DNA of 32,925 bases from Bacteroidetes bacterium HGW-Bacteroidetes-17 (lineage in GTDB: Bacteria > Bacteroidota > Bacteroidia > Bacteroidales > GCA-2711565), in assembly GCA_002840985.1 (NCBI GenBank), contig PHDM01000025.1, positions 1-32,925 of the forward strand, in the 5' to 3' direction. This document shows, in pieces, positions 25,427 through 32,925 of the stretch; position 1 is the stretch's first letter; every line of letters begins with the position of its first letter. The translations under genes and the position numbers were made by a program. Under the pieces are notes generated by a model that ran no database searches, was not told the DNA's origin, and worked only from the letters and a program-made list of their open reading frames with translations.

Positions 25427-27751
25427 ATGGCGAAAAATTTAGTTATTGTTGAATCACCCGCAAAGGCCAAAACGATTGAAGGATTTTTAGGAAAAGAATT
25501 CCTTGTGAAGTCGAGTTTCGGGCATGTGATGGATTTAGCAAAGAAGAATCTTGGGGTAGATATTGAGAAAGGATTTATTCCGAATTATGAAATTTCTTCG
25601 GATAAGAAGAAAATAGTTACAGAATTAAAGAAATTAGCGAAAGAAGCCGAAATGGTATGGCTTGCATCGGACGAGGACCGTGAAGGGGAAGCTATTTCAT
25701 GGCATTTGTTTAATGCGTTGAATCTTGAAGATAAAAAAACGCAGCGGATTGTTTTTCACGAAATTACAAAAACGGCCATCACTGAGGCTATACAAAACCC
25801 GCGAAAGATTGATAAACATCTTGTCGATGCACAGCAGGCGCGAAGGGTACTTGACCGCCTGGTTGGGTTTGAGTTGTCACCACTCCTTTGGAAAAAAGTA
25901 AAACCATCTTTATCGGCAGGCCGGGTTCAATCGGTAGCCGTCAGATTGATTGTTGATCGCGAGGAAGAAATTAAAAATTTTGTAGTCACATCCAATTATC
26001 GGGTAATTGGCCTTTTTGAAGTGCTGATTAAAGATAAGACCATACAATTTAGTGCCGAAGTCCCTAAAAGATTTGAGAGTAAAGAAGAAATTGCCAAGTT
26101 CTTAGAAAAATGCAAGAATGCATCCTTTACCGTAAAATCGACAGAGAAGAAACCGGGTAAAAAATCGCCTGCCCCACCATTTACTACTTCTACTTTACAA
26201 CAGGAAGCGAGTCGTAAACTTGGTTTTTCGGTTGCCAATACCATGCGTGTTGCACAACAGCTATATGAGTCGGGGAGGATTACTTATATGAGAACCGACT
26301 CGGTTAATTTATCGGGGATGGCAATTGCCATGGCCAAGGACGAAATTACCAAGCTTTATGGCGAAGAATATGTAAAAATCCGACAATACAAAACCAAATC
26401 AAAAGGGGCACAGGAAGCACACGAAGCCATTCGGCCCACTTATTTGAATCAATCGGGTATTGATGGGGATGCCTCCCAGAAACGATTATATGATTTGATC
26501 TGGAAACGAACAGTTGCTTCACAAATGAGCGATGCCGTTTTTGAAAAGACCAATGTAGATATAGAAATCTCCAATCACGATGAAAAATTTGTTGCTAAAG
26601 GTGAAGTTATCAGGTTCGACGGATTCTTGAAACTTTATATGGAATCGACAGATGATGAAAACGGACAAGAACAAGAAGGCGTTTTACCTCCATTAAAAAC
26701 CGGAGATAAGTTAAAGTACAAAGAAATTAATGGTGAAGAACGATTTACGCAGCATCCGGCAAGATATACCGAGGCTTCTTTGGTAAGAAAAATGGAAGAG
26801 CTTGGAATTGGCAGACCTTCTACGTATGCACCAACCATTTCAACCATCCAAAAAAGAGAATATGTCGTTCGGGAGGATCGCGAAGGAGTAGAACGTAAAT
26901 ATAATTGCATACAACTGAAGGGTGGCGAAATTAAAGCAGTTGTAAAAAAGGAAAATACAGGTTTCGAAAAATCAAAACTGTTCCCGACAGATATCGGGAT
27001 TTTGGTTACCCAATTCTTGATGCAATATTTTGAAGACATTATGGATTTTAATTTTACAGCCAGTGTTGAATTGGAATTTGATGAAATTGCCGACGGAAAG
27101 AAAGTCTGGAACAGGATGATCAGCGATTTCTATGGCCCCTTCCATTCAAAAATTGAAAACACCCAGGAAAACTCTAAAAAATTTAGCGGAGAAAAACTAT
27201 TGGGAATTGATCCGGTAAGTGGTCAGAATATTTATGTTAAAATAGGGCGTTACGGTGCCATGGCTCAGATAGGAGAATCGGAAAGTGAAGAGAAACCTAA
27301 ATTTGCAGGGTTAAAAAAGGATCAAAGCATTGACGATATAACCATTGAAGAAGTGTTGGAGCTTTTCAAATTTCCAAGATTACTTGGCGAATATCAGGGA
27401 GCAGAAGTTAAAGCTGCAATCGGGCGATTTGGCCCTTATGTTACCCATGAGAAATTATTCTATTCGCTTGATAAAACTGACGATCCGGTAAGTATCGATC
27501 TTGAACGTGCCATCGAAATAATTGAGCTAAAAAAACAAAAAGTTCGGGAAAGTGTCATTAAGGAATTCAAGGAAAATAAGGATGTAAAAGTACTCATAGG
27601 GAGATACGGGCCTTATATTTCAATAAAGAAACAAAACTTCAAAATTCCCAAAGGAGTAAATCCGGAAGAATTAACACTTGAAGATTGTATCAAAATTTCA
27701 GAAGACCCTAAAAATGCACCCAAAAAGAAATTTGTTAGAAAGAAAAAATAA
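25427..27751 (+). CDS. topA: DNA topoisomerase I (type IA)
   Basis: A 774-residue enzyme that relaxes negative supercoils through a tyrosine-DNA intermediate. The Toprim domain has E9 (VIVESPAKAKTI) and D82-E83-D84 (SDEDREGE). The strand-passage region has SAGRVQSVAVRLIVDRE (163-179), and the active tyrosine is Y287 in ITYMRTDSVNLS. The tail has three IGR(Y/F)GP-type repeats (GRYGAMAQIG, GRFGPYVTHE, GRYGPYISIK) instead of the tetracysteine zinc fingers of E. coli TopA, plus a lysine-rich end. This tail is usual for Bacteroidota. It has its own promoter. The ureohydrolase-like gene follows after about 100 bases and may be co-transcribed. Confidence 0.97.
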   Translation: MAKNLVIVESPAKAKTIEGFLGKEFLVKSSFGHVMDLAKKNLGVDIEKGFIPNYEISSDKKKIVTELKKLAKEAEMVWLASDEDREGEAISWHLFNALNLEDKKTQRIVFHEITKTAITEAIQNPRKIDKHLVDAQQARRVLDRLVGFELSPLLWKKVKPSLSAGRVQSVAVRLIVDREEEIKNFVVTSNYRVIGLFEVLIKDKTIQFSAEVPKRFESKEEIAKFLEKCKNASFTVKSTEKKPGKKSPAPPFTTSTLQQEASRKLGFSVANTMRVAQQLYESGRITYMRTDSVNLSGMAIAMAKDEITKLYGEEYVKIRQYKTKSKGAQEAHEAIRPTYLNQSGIDGDASQKRLYDLIWKRTVASQMSDAVFEKTNVDIEISNHDEKFVAKGEVIRFDGFLKLYMESTDDENGQEQEGVLPPLKTGDKLKYKEINGEERFTQHPARYTEASLVRKMEELGIGRPSTYAPTISTIQKREYVVREDREGVERKYNCIQLKGGEIKAVVKKENTGFEKSKLFPTDIGILVTQFLMQYFEDIMDFNFTASVELEFDEIADGKKVWNRMISDFYGPFHSKIENTQENSKKFSGEKLLGIDPVSGQNIYVKIGRYGAMAQIGESESEEKPKFAGLKKDQSIDDITIEEVLELFKFPRLLGEYQGAEVKAAIGRFGPYVTHEKLFYSLDKTDDPVSIDLERAIEIIELKKQKVRESVIKEFKENKDVKVLIGRYGPYISIKKQNFKIPKGVNPEELTLEDCIKISEDPKNAPKKKFVRKKK

Positions 27752-27773
27752 AATTTGATTAGCTAATTTGTTG

Positions 27774-27841
27774 ACCTGCCTGCCTCAGGCAAGTGTGCCA
27801 ATGAAAGGTTATTTTTATTAATTATAAAATATCGAATATCT
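27774..27841. repeat. Short REP-like hairpin and heptamer pair
   Basis: In the topA to ureohydrolase gap, CCTGCCTGCCTCAGGCAAG (from 27775) resembles the CCTGCC modules of both mosaic repeats. Two heptamers, AATATCG and AATATCT (27828-27841), with a third looser unit, lead almost to the next start codon. Confidence 0.4.
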
Positions 27842-27852
27842 AAATCTGCGTT

Positions 27853-29028
27853 ATGGACATCGATCTCTATTTAAACCCCATCGATTTATCAGGTTACGAA
27901 TTTGCCGATAAAGCCAGTCGAAGGCGTCTTGGTGATGTGGTAAATGCTTATTTAAACAACCGAAGTTTTCCTGAATTAAAAGATTTTGATATAGCCATCA
28001 TTGGGGTGCTGGAGGATCGTAATACCGTTGGAAATAAAGGCTGTGCAGCAGCTCCCGACCAGATTAGAAAATATTTTTATCAACTCTATGAAGGGGCCTA
28101 CAAAACCAGATTGGTTGATTTGGGCAATATAAAAAGTGGGCATACCATTGAAGACACTTACTTTGCTTTGAGCAGTGTTGTTAAAGAATTGCTGAAACAA
28201 AACATCGTACCGGTAATTATTGGTGGAGGCCAGGATTTAACCTATGCCAATTATCAGGCTTACGAAGATTTGGGTCAGATTATCAATATTGTGGCAATTG
28301 ATCCGATTTTCGATTTAGGGAAAACAGAACAGGAAATGAGCTCGCAATCTTATCTGAGTAAAATTATTTTACATCAGCCCAATTATCTTTTTAATTTCTC
28401 AAACATAGGTTATCAAACTTATTTTGTCGATCAGGATGCTATTGAGTTGATGAAAAATTTGTTCTTTGATGCCTATCGTCTTGGTTTTGTAAGATCAAAA
28501 ATTGATGAAGTGGAACCCATTGTTCGTAATGCAGATTTGGTCAGTTTTGATATTTCTGCCATTCGACATTCAGATGCCCCCGGAAATAAAAATGTAGCAC
28601 CAAACGGATTTTATGGTGAAGAAGCTTGTCAGATTGCAAGATATGCGGGTATGAGCGATAAATTAACTTCAATTGGTTTCTACGAAATGAATCCGGAGTT
28701 TGATAATCATGGTCAGACTGCACATTTGGTAGCTCAAATGATTTGGTATTTTGTAGATGGATTTTATAACAGAAAAGATGAGTTTCCGCATAAAGATAAA
28801 CGACAATTTATAAAATATCATGTAGCTATTGCAGGAGAAAAGGATGATTTAGTTTTTTACAAAAGCAAAAAAAGTGATCGTTGGTGGATGGAAGTTCCTA
28901 TCCGATCCCAGAACAAGGTAAAATTCAAACGCCATCACATGATTCCCTGTTCTTATCATGATTACCAAATAGCCTGCGATAATGATATTCCGGATCGCTG
29001 GTGGCAGGCATATCAGAAATTGATGTAG
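27853..29028 (+). CDS. Ureohydrolase-fold protein (formimidoylglutamase/arginase-like) with degenerate metal site
   Basis: A 391-residue protein with the arginase/agmatinase/formimidoylglutamase fold: AIIGVLEDRN, IVPVIIGGGQDLTYA, VAIDPIFDL, NADLVSFDISAI, IARYAGMS, and a long C-terminal extension ending in DRWWQAYQKL. Active family members bind two manganese ions through GG(D/G)H, DAHxD and SxDxDxxDP. Here these read GGGQD (124-128), DPIFD (150-154) and SFDIS (231-235), so both histidines and one aspartate are replaced. It is therefore probably not a classical ureohydrolase, despite the name such genes often receive. It may be a structural or regulatory pseudoenzyme. It lies downstream of topA and convergent with ruvC. 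Confidence 0.82.
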   Translation: MDIDLYLNPIDLSGYEFADKASRRRLGDVVNAYLNNRSFPELKDFDIAIIGVLEDRNTVGNKGCAAAPDQIRKYFYQLYEGAYKTRLVDLGNIKSGHTIEDTYFALSSVVKELLKQNIVPVIIGGGQDLTYANYQAYEDLGQIINIVAIDPIFDLGKTEQEMSSQSYLSKIILHQPNYLFNFSNIGYQTYFVDQDAIELMKNLFFDAYRLGFVRSKIDEVEPIVRNADLVSFDISAIRHSDAPGNKNVAPNGFYGEEACQIARYAGMSDKLTSIGFYEMNPEFDNHGQTAHLVAQMIWYFVDGFYNRKDEFPHKDKRQFIKYHVAIAGEKDDLVFYKSKKSDRWWMEVPIRSQNKVKFKRHHMIPCSYHDYQIACDNDIPDRWWQAYQKLM

Positions 29029-29108
29029 GTGCTTATTGATTGAATTTGGGAAATAGATATTGGTTCAAATTGCTTCTGATCAGATGTTATTCAATGGTAA
29101 AACAGTTG

Positions 29109-29131
29109 ATATACAATAGTAATAAAATTGT
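29109..29131. repeat. Short tract with about 10-nt period
   Basis: TATACAATAG then TAATAAAATTG, sharing the 15-mer TATACAATAGTAATA with the longer tract at 23812-23862. It lies between convergent genes. The similarity is suggestive but could be chance in AT-rich DNA. Confidence 0.3.
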
Positions 29132-29147
29132 TGCAAAAATTAAGTTA

Positions 29148-29187
29148 CATTGGCACATTAACCCATCGTCACATCAGCAAATTAACG
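29148..29187. repeat. Octamer array overlapping the ruvC stop
   Basis: Five 8-nt units without gaps: CATTGGCA, CATTAACC, CATCGTCA, CATCAGCA, AATTAACG. The last unit contains the ruvC stop codon (29182-29184) and part of its final Arg codon. The period equals that of the GTTCARAN arrays, but the word is different. Confidence 0.7.
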
Positions 29188-29736
29188 ATTTGCTCTTCCC
29201 GGATTTTTGGCGATAAAACTTTTCCATCCGCTATAGTTATTTCCATCAGATGAATTTCCTTTCTGAAAAAAATGACAAACTGCAGCAGCAAGGGCGTCCG
29301 TTGCATCCAGGTATTTTGGGGTTTCATTGATATGTAATATATTTTGCAACATCGCAGCTACCTGTTCTTTTGAAGCATTGCCCTTACCGGTAATTGATTG
29401 TTTGATTTTTTTTGGCGAGTATTCGAAAATTGGAAGGCCTTTTGACAATCCGGCAGCCATTGCAACTCCCTGAGCCCTACCTAACTTTAACATTGATTGC
29501 ACGTTCTTACCAAAAAAAGGAGCCTCCAGGGCCATTTCATCCGGATGATGCTGATCTATTAACACTGACAATTCTTCAAAGATTGATTTTAGTTTTAAGG
29601 CATGATTAGCATGATTTCCCAGTTTTAATACACCCATTTCAATCAAACTCATTTTATTGCCGGTGCATAAAATAAGACCATAACCTAAAATATTGGTTCC
29701 CGGATCAATTCCGATAATAATGCGCTCTGATTTCAA
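29182..29736 (-). CDS. ruvC: Holliday junction endonuclease RuvC
   Basis: A 184-residue resolvase that cuts Holliday junctions with RuvAB. The RNase H-like fold shows all four catalytic acids: D11 (GIDPGTNILGYG), E71 (ALEAPFFGKN), D144 and D147 (YLDATDALAAA). SMLKLGRAQGVAM and the QSITGKGNASKEQV loop are typical. The start is TTG at 29736; no ATG lies upstream in frame, and the next Met falls after the first catalytic motif. The last codons and stop lie inside an octamer repeat, so the C-terminal NPGRANR may have been reshaped by it. ispD starts upstream on the same strand, 56 bases away. Confidence 0.95.
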   Translation of the reverse strand: MKSERIIIGIDPGTNILGYGLILCTGNKMSLIEMGVLKLGNHANHALKLKSIFEELSVLIDQHHPDEMALEAPFFGKNVQSMLKLGRAQGVAMAAGLSKGLPIFEYSPKKIKQSITGKGNASKEQVAAMLQNILHINETPKYLDATDALAAAVCHFFQKGNSSDGNNYSGWKSFIAKNPGRANR

Positions 29737-29792
29737 AATAGTAAGATTAATCTGGTTAAAAGATCAAATGTAATAAAACATTTAATGAAATA

Positions 29793-30476
29793 TTATTCAG
29801 TTTGGCTGGCATTTAATATGGATTCCGCAATTATTAAATCAACCGGGCGCGTAATTTTGATATTTTCCCAGTTTCCTTCAGTAAGGTAAATAGGTTCTTC
29901 AATCATCTCATAAACACTTGCGTCATCGGTAAAGCTGCTTTGATATGACAAATCGTAGGCTTTTTTGATTTCGGATACCTGAAAAACCTGTGGTGTTTGA
30001 ATCAACCTTAATTTTTGACGATCTACAATCTGATTCCCGCGCTCTGTGAGTTCGCGAACAGATTCGTTAACTTCAATAACCGGAACTGCATTTCCAAATG
30101 ATTTGGCCGTTTCAAAAGCATTTTGTATGGTTCGTAAGCTAACAAGTGGCCGAACGCCATCGTGAATTGCAACCAAACCATCATCTTTAATATCCTGTAA
30201 ACCGTTTTTTACAGAGTAGAACCGTGTATCTCCTCCAATAACTACCTCATGATTTATCTGAAGCTTGAATTCAGCACATAATTTTATCCAATGTTTTATT
30301 TGCGATTCCGGCAATACTACAATGATGTTTATTTCAGGATCAAATTTGTTAAAAATTTCAAGGCTGTACATCAAAATGGGTTTGCCTTTAAGCAATAGGA
30401 ATTGCTTAGGAACCTGGTCTTTCATTCTCAGTCCTGATCCTCCAGCTACAATAATTAAAGTTTTTGATTCTCTCAT
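29793..30476 (-). CDS. ispD: 2-C-methyl-D-erythritol 4-phosphate cytidylyltransferase
   Basis: A 227-residue cytoplasmic enzyme of the MEP isoprenoid pathway, joining CTP and MEP. The N-terminal CTP-binding loop reads LIIVAGGSGLRMKDQVPKQF (residues 7-26, with the conserved Arg and Lys), followed by HDGVRPLVS and, near the C-terminus, TDDASVYE and WENIKITRPVDL. All are standard IspD signatures and the length is normal. It lies directly behind the queA terminator, so it probably has its own promoter. ruvC follows on the same strand after 56 bases and may be co-transcribed. Confidence 0.96.
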   Translation of the reverse strand: MRESKTLIIVAGGSGLRMKDQVPKQFLLLKGKPILMYSLEIFNKFDPEINIIVVLPESQIKHWIKLCAEFKLQINHEVVIGGDTRFYSVKNGLQDIKDDGLVAIHDGVRPLVSLRTIQNAFETAKSFGNAVPVIEVNESVRELTERGNQIVDRQKLRLIQTPQVFQVSEIKKAYDLSYQSSFTDDASVYEMIEEPIYLTEGNWENIKITRPVDLIIAESILNASQTE

Positions 30477-30479
30477 GCA

Positions 30480-30512
30480 GTAAAAAAGAAATCCCCATAT
30501 GCATATGGGGAT
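30480..30512 (-). terminator. Intrinsic terminator of queA
   Basis: A perfect 22-bp palindrome (30491-30512; ATCCCCATATG followed by its complement) is followed, in the minus direction, by TTCTTTTTTA. It lies 12 bases after the queA stop and only 14 bases before the ispD ATG, separating the two genes. Confidence 0.85.
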
Positions 30513-30524
30513 GGAGGTTCTTAT

Positions 30525-31574
30525 TTAGAGGATTAACATGGCATCACCATAGGTGAAAAATTTATACTTCTTATCAACAGCTTCTTTATAGGCTTTTTTC
30601 AAAAAGTCGAAACCGGCAAATGCCGATACCATCATCATCATTGATGATTGGGGTAAATGAAAATTACTGATCATGCTGTTGGCTACTGTACACTCGTATG
30701 GTGGAAAGATAAATTTATTGGTCCAGCCTTCGTAAGGCTTTACAAATCCGGCAATAGAAACTGAAGATTCAAGTGCTTTCATAGTTGTGGTACCCACAGC
30801 ACAAACATTTTTTTTGTTTTCCTTGGCCAGATTGATAATATTGCAATTCTTTTCAAGAATATTCATTTCCTCTGAGTCCATTTTATGCTTGGTCAAATCT
30901 TCAACTTCGATATTTCTGAAATTCCCTAACCCGGCATGTAAAGTAACTTCGGCAAAAGAAACTCCTATCAGTTCCAATCGCTTCATCAATTCCCTGCTAA
31001 AGTGGAGACCTGCAGTGGGAGCTGCAACAGCACCTTCGTGTTTTGCATAAATAGTCTGATAACGTTCCTGATCTACCAGATTACTTTCTCTTTTATGAAT
31101 TTTTGGCAATGGAGTTTTACCTAAAGAATATATTGTTTGTTTAAATTCATCATAAGATCCATCGAATAAAAACCTGAGCGTTCTACCCCGGGAGGTTGTA
31201 TTGTCAATAACTTCGGCTACAAGAGATTCATCTTCTCCAAAATATAATTTATTCCCGATTCTTATTTTACGTGCCGGATCAACTAAAACGTCCCAAAGAC
31301 GGGTTTCGGAGTTTAATTCCCTAAGCAAAAATACTTCTATTTTAGCTCCGGTTTTTTCTTTTTCGCCATATAAGCGAGCCGGAAATACTTTGGTATTGTT
31401 AAGAACAAAAACGTCACCGTCATTAAAATAGTCCAGTATATCTTTAAATGTGCGATGCTCAATGGTTTGTTTCTTTCGGTTCAATACCATTAATTTTGAC
31501 TCATCTCTATTTTCAGATGGGTGACTTGCAATTAGTTCTGGTGGTAAATTATACTTAAATTGAGATAATTTCAT
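30525..31574 (-). CDS. queA: S-adenosylmethionine:tRNA ribosyltransferase-isomerase
   Basis: A 349-residue enzyme that transfers the ribosyl group of SAM to preQ1 in tRNA, making epoxyqueuosine. Family motifs are all visible: [26 protein letters not shown] at the start, [50 protein letters not shown] and YGDAMLIL at the end. The length is normal and the start is a clear ATG. A promoter-like pair lies upstream (31604-31629), so although truB and uppP precede it on the same strand, queA probably also has its own promoter. A strong terminator follows. Confidence 0.97.
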   Translation of the reverse strand: MKLSQFKYNLPPELIASHPSENRDESKLMVLNRKKQTIEHRTFKDILDYFNDGDVFVLNNTKVFPARLYGEKEKTGAKIEVFLLRELNSETRLWDVLVDPARKIRIGNKLYFGEDESLVAEVIDNTTSRGRTLRFLFDGSYDEFKQTIYSLGKTPLPKIHKRESNLVDQERYQTIYAKHEGAVAAPTAGLHFSRELMKRLELIGVSFAEVTLHAGLGNFRNIEVEDLTKHKMDSEEMNILEKNCNIINLAKENKKNVCAVGTTTMKALESSVSIAGFVKPYEGWTNKFIFPPYECTVANSMISNFHLPQSSMMMMVSAFAGFDFLKKAYKEAVDKKYKFFTYGDAMLIL

Positions 31575-31603
31575 GGGCTTTTAGATGTATTAGTAAAAGG
31601 CTG

Positions 31604-31629
31604 CAAAAGTAGGCTATTTAAAAGGCAAA
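31604..31629 (-). promoter_or_regulatory. Putative promoter of queA
   Basis: On the minus strand a TTTG (31626-31629) precedes TACTTTTG (31604-31611) by 14 bases, and the ATG is at 31574. The -7 match is good, while the spacer is two bases shorter than upstream of ppa and topA. Confidence 0.5.
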
Positions 31630-31673
31630 GTCAAGTGCGCTTCATTCTAAAATAGTAAATTACAGGGGTTTTG

Positions 31674-32402
31674 TCAAGAAACAGAGGTGTTTTTAAGTTT
31701 TATTAACGTTTCTTTAAAATCATTAATTTCCAGACTATCTTCAAGTCTAAAATTCCCGATTCGGGTTCGGGTTAAGGAGCTGAGGTAGGCTCCACTTTCA
31801 ATCTTAATGCCAAAATCATTTGCTAGTGATCTGATGTAAGTACCTTTACTGCAAACAATCCGGAAATAAACGACGGGCATTTCAATTGCAGTTATCTCAA
31901 ATTCACTGATTTTAACAATTTTAGATTTGATTACTACCTCTTCCTTTTTACGGGCATACAAATAAGCGCGTTTTCCATCAATTTTAATAGCCGAAAACAC
32001 AGGAGGGGTTTGTTCAATTTCGCCAATAAAAGTTTTTGCAGTTTCCTTAATTAACAAATCGGTAAGATGATTTGTCGGAAATGATTGATTGATTTCGGTT
32101 TCGAGATCAAAAGATGGGGTAGTTTTACCGAGTGTAAAAGTTCCGGTATATTCTTTTTCCAGTCCCTGATATTCATCTATTTTTTTGGTGAATTTTCCGG
32201 TACAAATAATCAGTAATCCTGTGGCTAAAGGATCCAGTGTTCCTGCATGCCCGACTTTAATCTTTTTAATTCCCGTATGGTGCTTAACCAAATGACGGAC
32301 ACTATTTACAAGGTTAAAAGAGGTCCATTCAAAGGGCTTGTTAAATAGTAATACTTCTCCTTTCTGGAAATCGAAAGATTGTTTTTTGGGTTCTTCGATC
32401 AT
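31674..32402 (-). CDS. truB: tRNA pseudouridine(55) synthase
   Basis: A 242-residue enzyme that isomerises U55 in the tRNA T-loop. The catalytic D57 sits in KVGHAGTLDPLATGLL (residues 49-64). NKPFEWTSFNLVNSVR, the YTGTFTLGKTT strand, TPPVFSAIKIDGKRAYLYARK and GTYIRSLANDFG are standard TruB motifs. Its ATG overlaps the stop of the uppP remnant in an ATGA arrangement, so the genes were translationally coupled in the ancestral operon. With uppP damaged, truB expression must rely on whatever transcription and ribosome loading survives. Confidence 0.96.
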   Translation of the reverse strand: MIEEPKKQSFDFQKGEVLLFNKPFEWTSFNLVNSVRHLVKHHTGIKKIKVGHAGTLDPLATGLLIICTGKFTKKIDEYQGLEKEYTGTFTLGKTTPSFDLETEINQSFPTNHLTDLLIKETAKTFIGEIEQTPPVFSAIKIDGKRAYLYARKKEEVVIKSKIVKISEFEITAIEMPVVYFRIVCSKGTYIRSLANDFGIKIESGAYLSSLTRTRIGNFRLEDSLEINDFKETLIKLKNTSVS

Positions 32403-32650
32403 GCCGCGAAGATAAGAGCCAAAACGCCTATTACAAAACAGTAGATTGAAAAATAAATCAAATTGCCCTTACTTACCAATTTTATCATCCACTTACAGGC
32501 AAGAGTGCCTGTAATGAAAGCGGCCATGAATCCAATAAACAAAGGGATTGCACCAATAGATGATTCAGAAGCTATATTATTTGAGAATAAATCTTTGGCA
32601 TTGGCTCCAATGATGGGAATTAAAACCATTAAAAATGAAAACCATTGCAA
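32399..32650 (-). pseudogene. uppP: uppP (undecaprenyl-diphosphatase) C-terminal remnant
   Basis: About 80 residues match the end of UppP/BacA, the membrane enzyme that recycles undecaprenyl pyrophosphate for wall synthesis: FSFLMVLIPIIGANA, then a polar loop, and IPLFIGFMAAFITGTLACKWMI and FSIYCFVIGVLALIF helices. The usual protein has about 265 residues. The N-terminal two thirds, with the catalytic Glu-rich and SRSGAT-type motifs, are absent. An in-frame TAA lies directly before the TTG at 32650, and upstream DNA encodes an unrelated membrane protein in another frame. The stop overlaps truB's ATG. It cannot be a functional phosphatase as it stands. Confidence 0.8.
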
Positions 32651-32925
32651 TTACCCATCCTGGCGAAGATATCAACAGAAATGATACTAAAAGAATATTT
32701 GCGACCATACTAAAAAGCCAGGAATAATAACCAATTTTAGCATTCCGACGAGTAACTAAGGTAACAGCCACCATCTGGAGAATTTGATGGAAAAATGTAA
32801 TAATATAAACATTATATGACGCAATATCCTCCCGCGCAAATGTTATTGGAACCGCAAGGGGATAAAATGATTTGATATAAGCATAGATGAGAGTTCCAAT
32901 TAGATAAAATAATGCTGGAAATTTT
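32577..32925 (-). CDS. Unknown multi-helix membrane protein, partial, running into uppP remnant
   Basis: An open frame enters from the right edge and codes for about 95 residues of membrane protein: helix-like segments FPALFYLIGTLIYAYIKSF, YNVYIITFFHQILQMVAVTLV, IGYYSWLFSMVANILLVSFL and PGWVIAMVF, with a loop PITFAREDIASYN. I do not recognise the family. Its real coding seems to end near 32645, after which the frame reads the uppP remnant out of phase (NGFNSHHWSQC) to a stop at 32577. It therefore looks truncated at its C-terminus by the same event that removed the start of uppP. It does not look like the FtsX or DUF3098 proteins often found upstream of uppP in Bacteroidota. Confidence 0.55.
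   Translation of the reverse strand, partial: KFPALFYLIGTLIYAYIKSFYPLAVPITFAREDIASYNVYIITFFHQILQMVAVTLVTRRNAKIGYYSWLFSMVANILLVSFLLISSPGWVIAMVFIFNGFNSHHWSQCQRFILK

Noticed and set aside
26635..27039. 134-residue minus-strand frame inside topA
   Set aside because: Composition (Ser/Phe-rich) is typical of an antisense shadow, and topA is intact through this stretch.
32577..32774. Continuous frame read as one intact protein spanning the unknown membrane segment and the uppP region
   Set aside because: After about 32645 the frame reads uppP sequence out of phase, so the last residues are not natural coding.

Overview
The window is an AT-rich piece of a Bacteroidota chromosome. The lineage is suggested by TAnnTTTG-type -7 promoter elements, mostly weak Shine-Dalgarno sites, a secreted lamin-tail protein with a C-terminal gliding/CHU-like domain, an UpxY-type NusG paralogue, a zinc-finger-less topoisomerase I and an RNase H with a viroplasmin domain. 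Most of it is core housekeeping DNA. No rRNA, tRNA, transposase, integrase or CRISPR array was found.

Layout. 1-3950: phosphoglycerate kinase with a small Cys-rich protein (minus strand), then an overlapping methionine aminotransferase / omega-amidase pair (plus), ending in a mosaic hairpin repeat. 4032-6076: trkA followed by a trkH that has lost its middle and is frameshifted. 6077-8449: a small accessory region with a lipoprotein, a SnoaL-like protein and a YdeI-like protein. It is bounded on both sides by near-identical copies of the 3' end of the ABC-ATPase gene at 8450. 8450-15500: double ABC ATPase, a second mosaic repeat, comF, a large secreted lamin-tail protein, ribF and rnhA. 15535-18460: a coiled-coil membrane protein and a C69 dipeptidase, each with a clear terminator. 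18540-22834: the sulfate-activation genes cysD and cysN/C, split by a four-helix-bundle protein gene lying between octamer-repeat hairpins, with upxY upstream. 23025-29187: pyrophosphatase, miaB, topA, a ureohydrolase-fold protein without the usual metal ligands, and ruvC's 3' end. 29182-32925: ruvC, ispD, queA and truB, then an uppP remnant joined to another membrane-protein fragment.

Working together: trkA and trkH should form a K+ uptake system, but its channel is broken here. The aminotransferase and omega-amidase form a two-step methionine/glutamine transamination route. CysD and CysN/C make APS, and PAPS if the degenerate kinase domain works. miaB, queA and truB are tRNA modification genes.

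The least explained signal is a set of degenerate short-period intergenic arrays: 7-nt and 8-nt units, and one class of about 10 nt. They lie between genes, often running up to or over a stop codon. The richest case surrounds the four-helix-bundle gene inside the cysD-cysN operon. A second, separate class is a roughly 200-bp mosaic of exchangeable hairpin modules present twice in inverted orientation.
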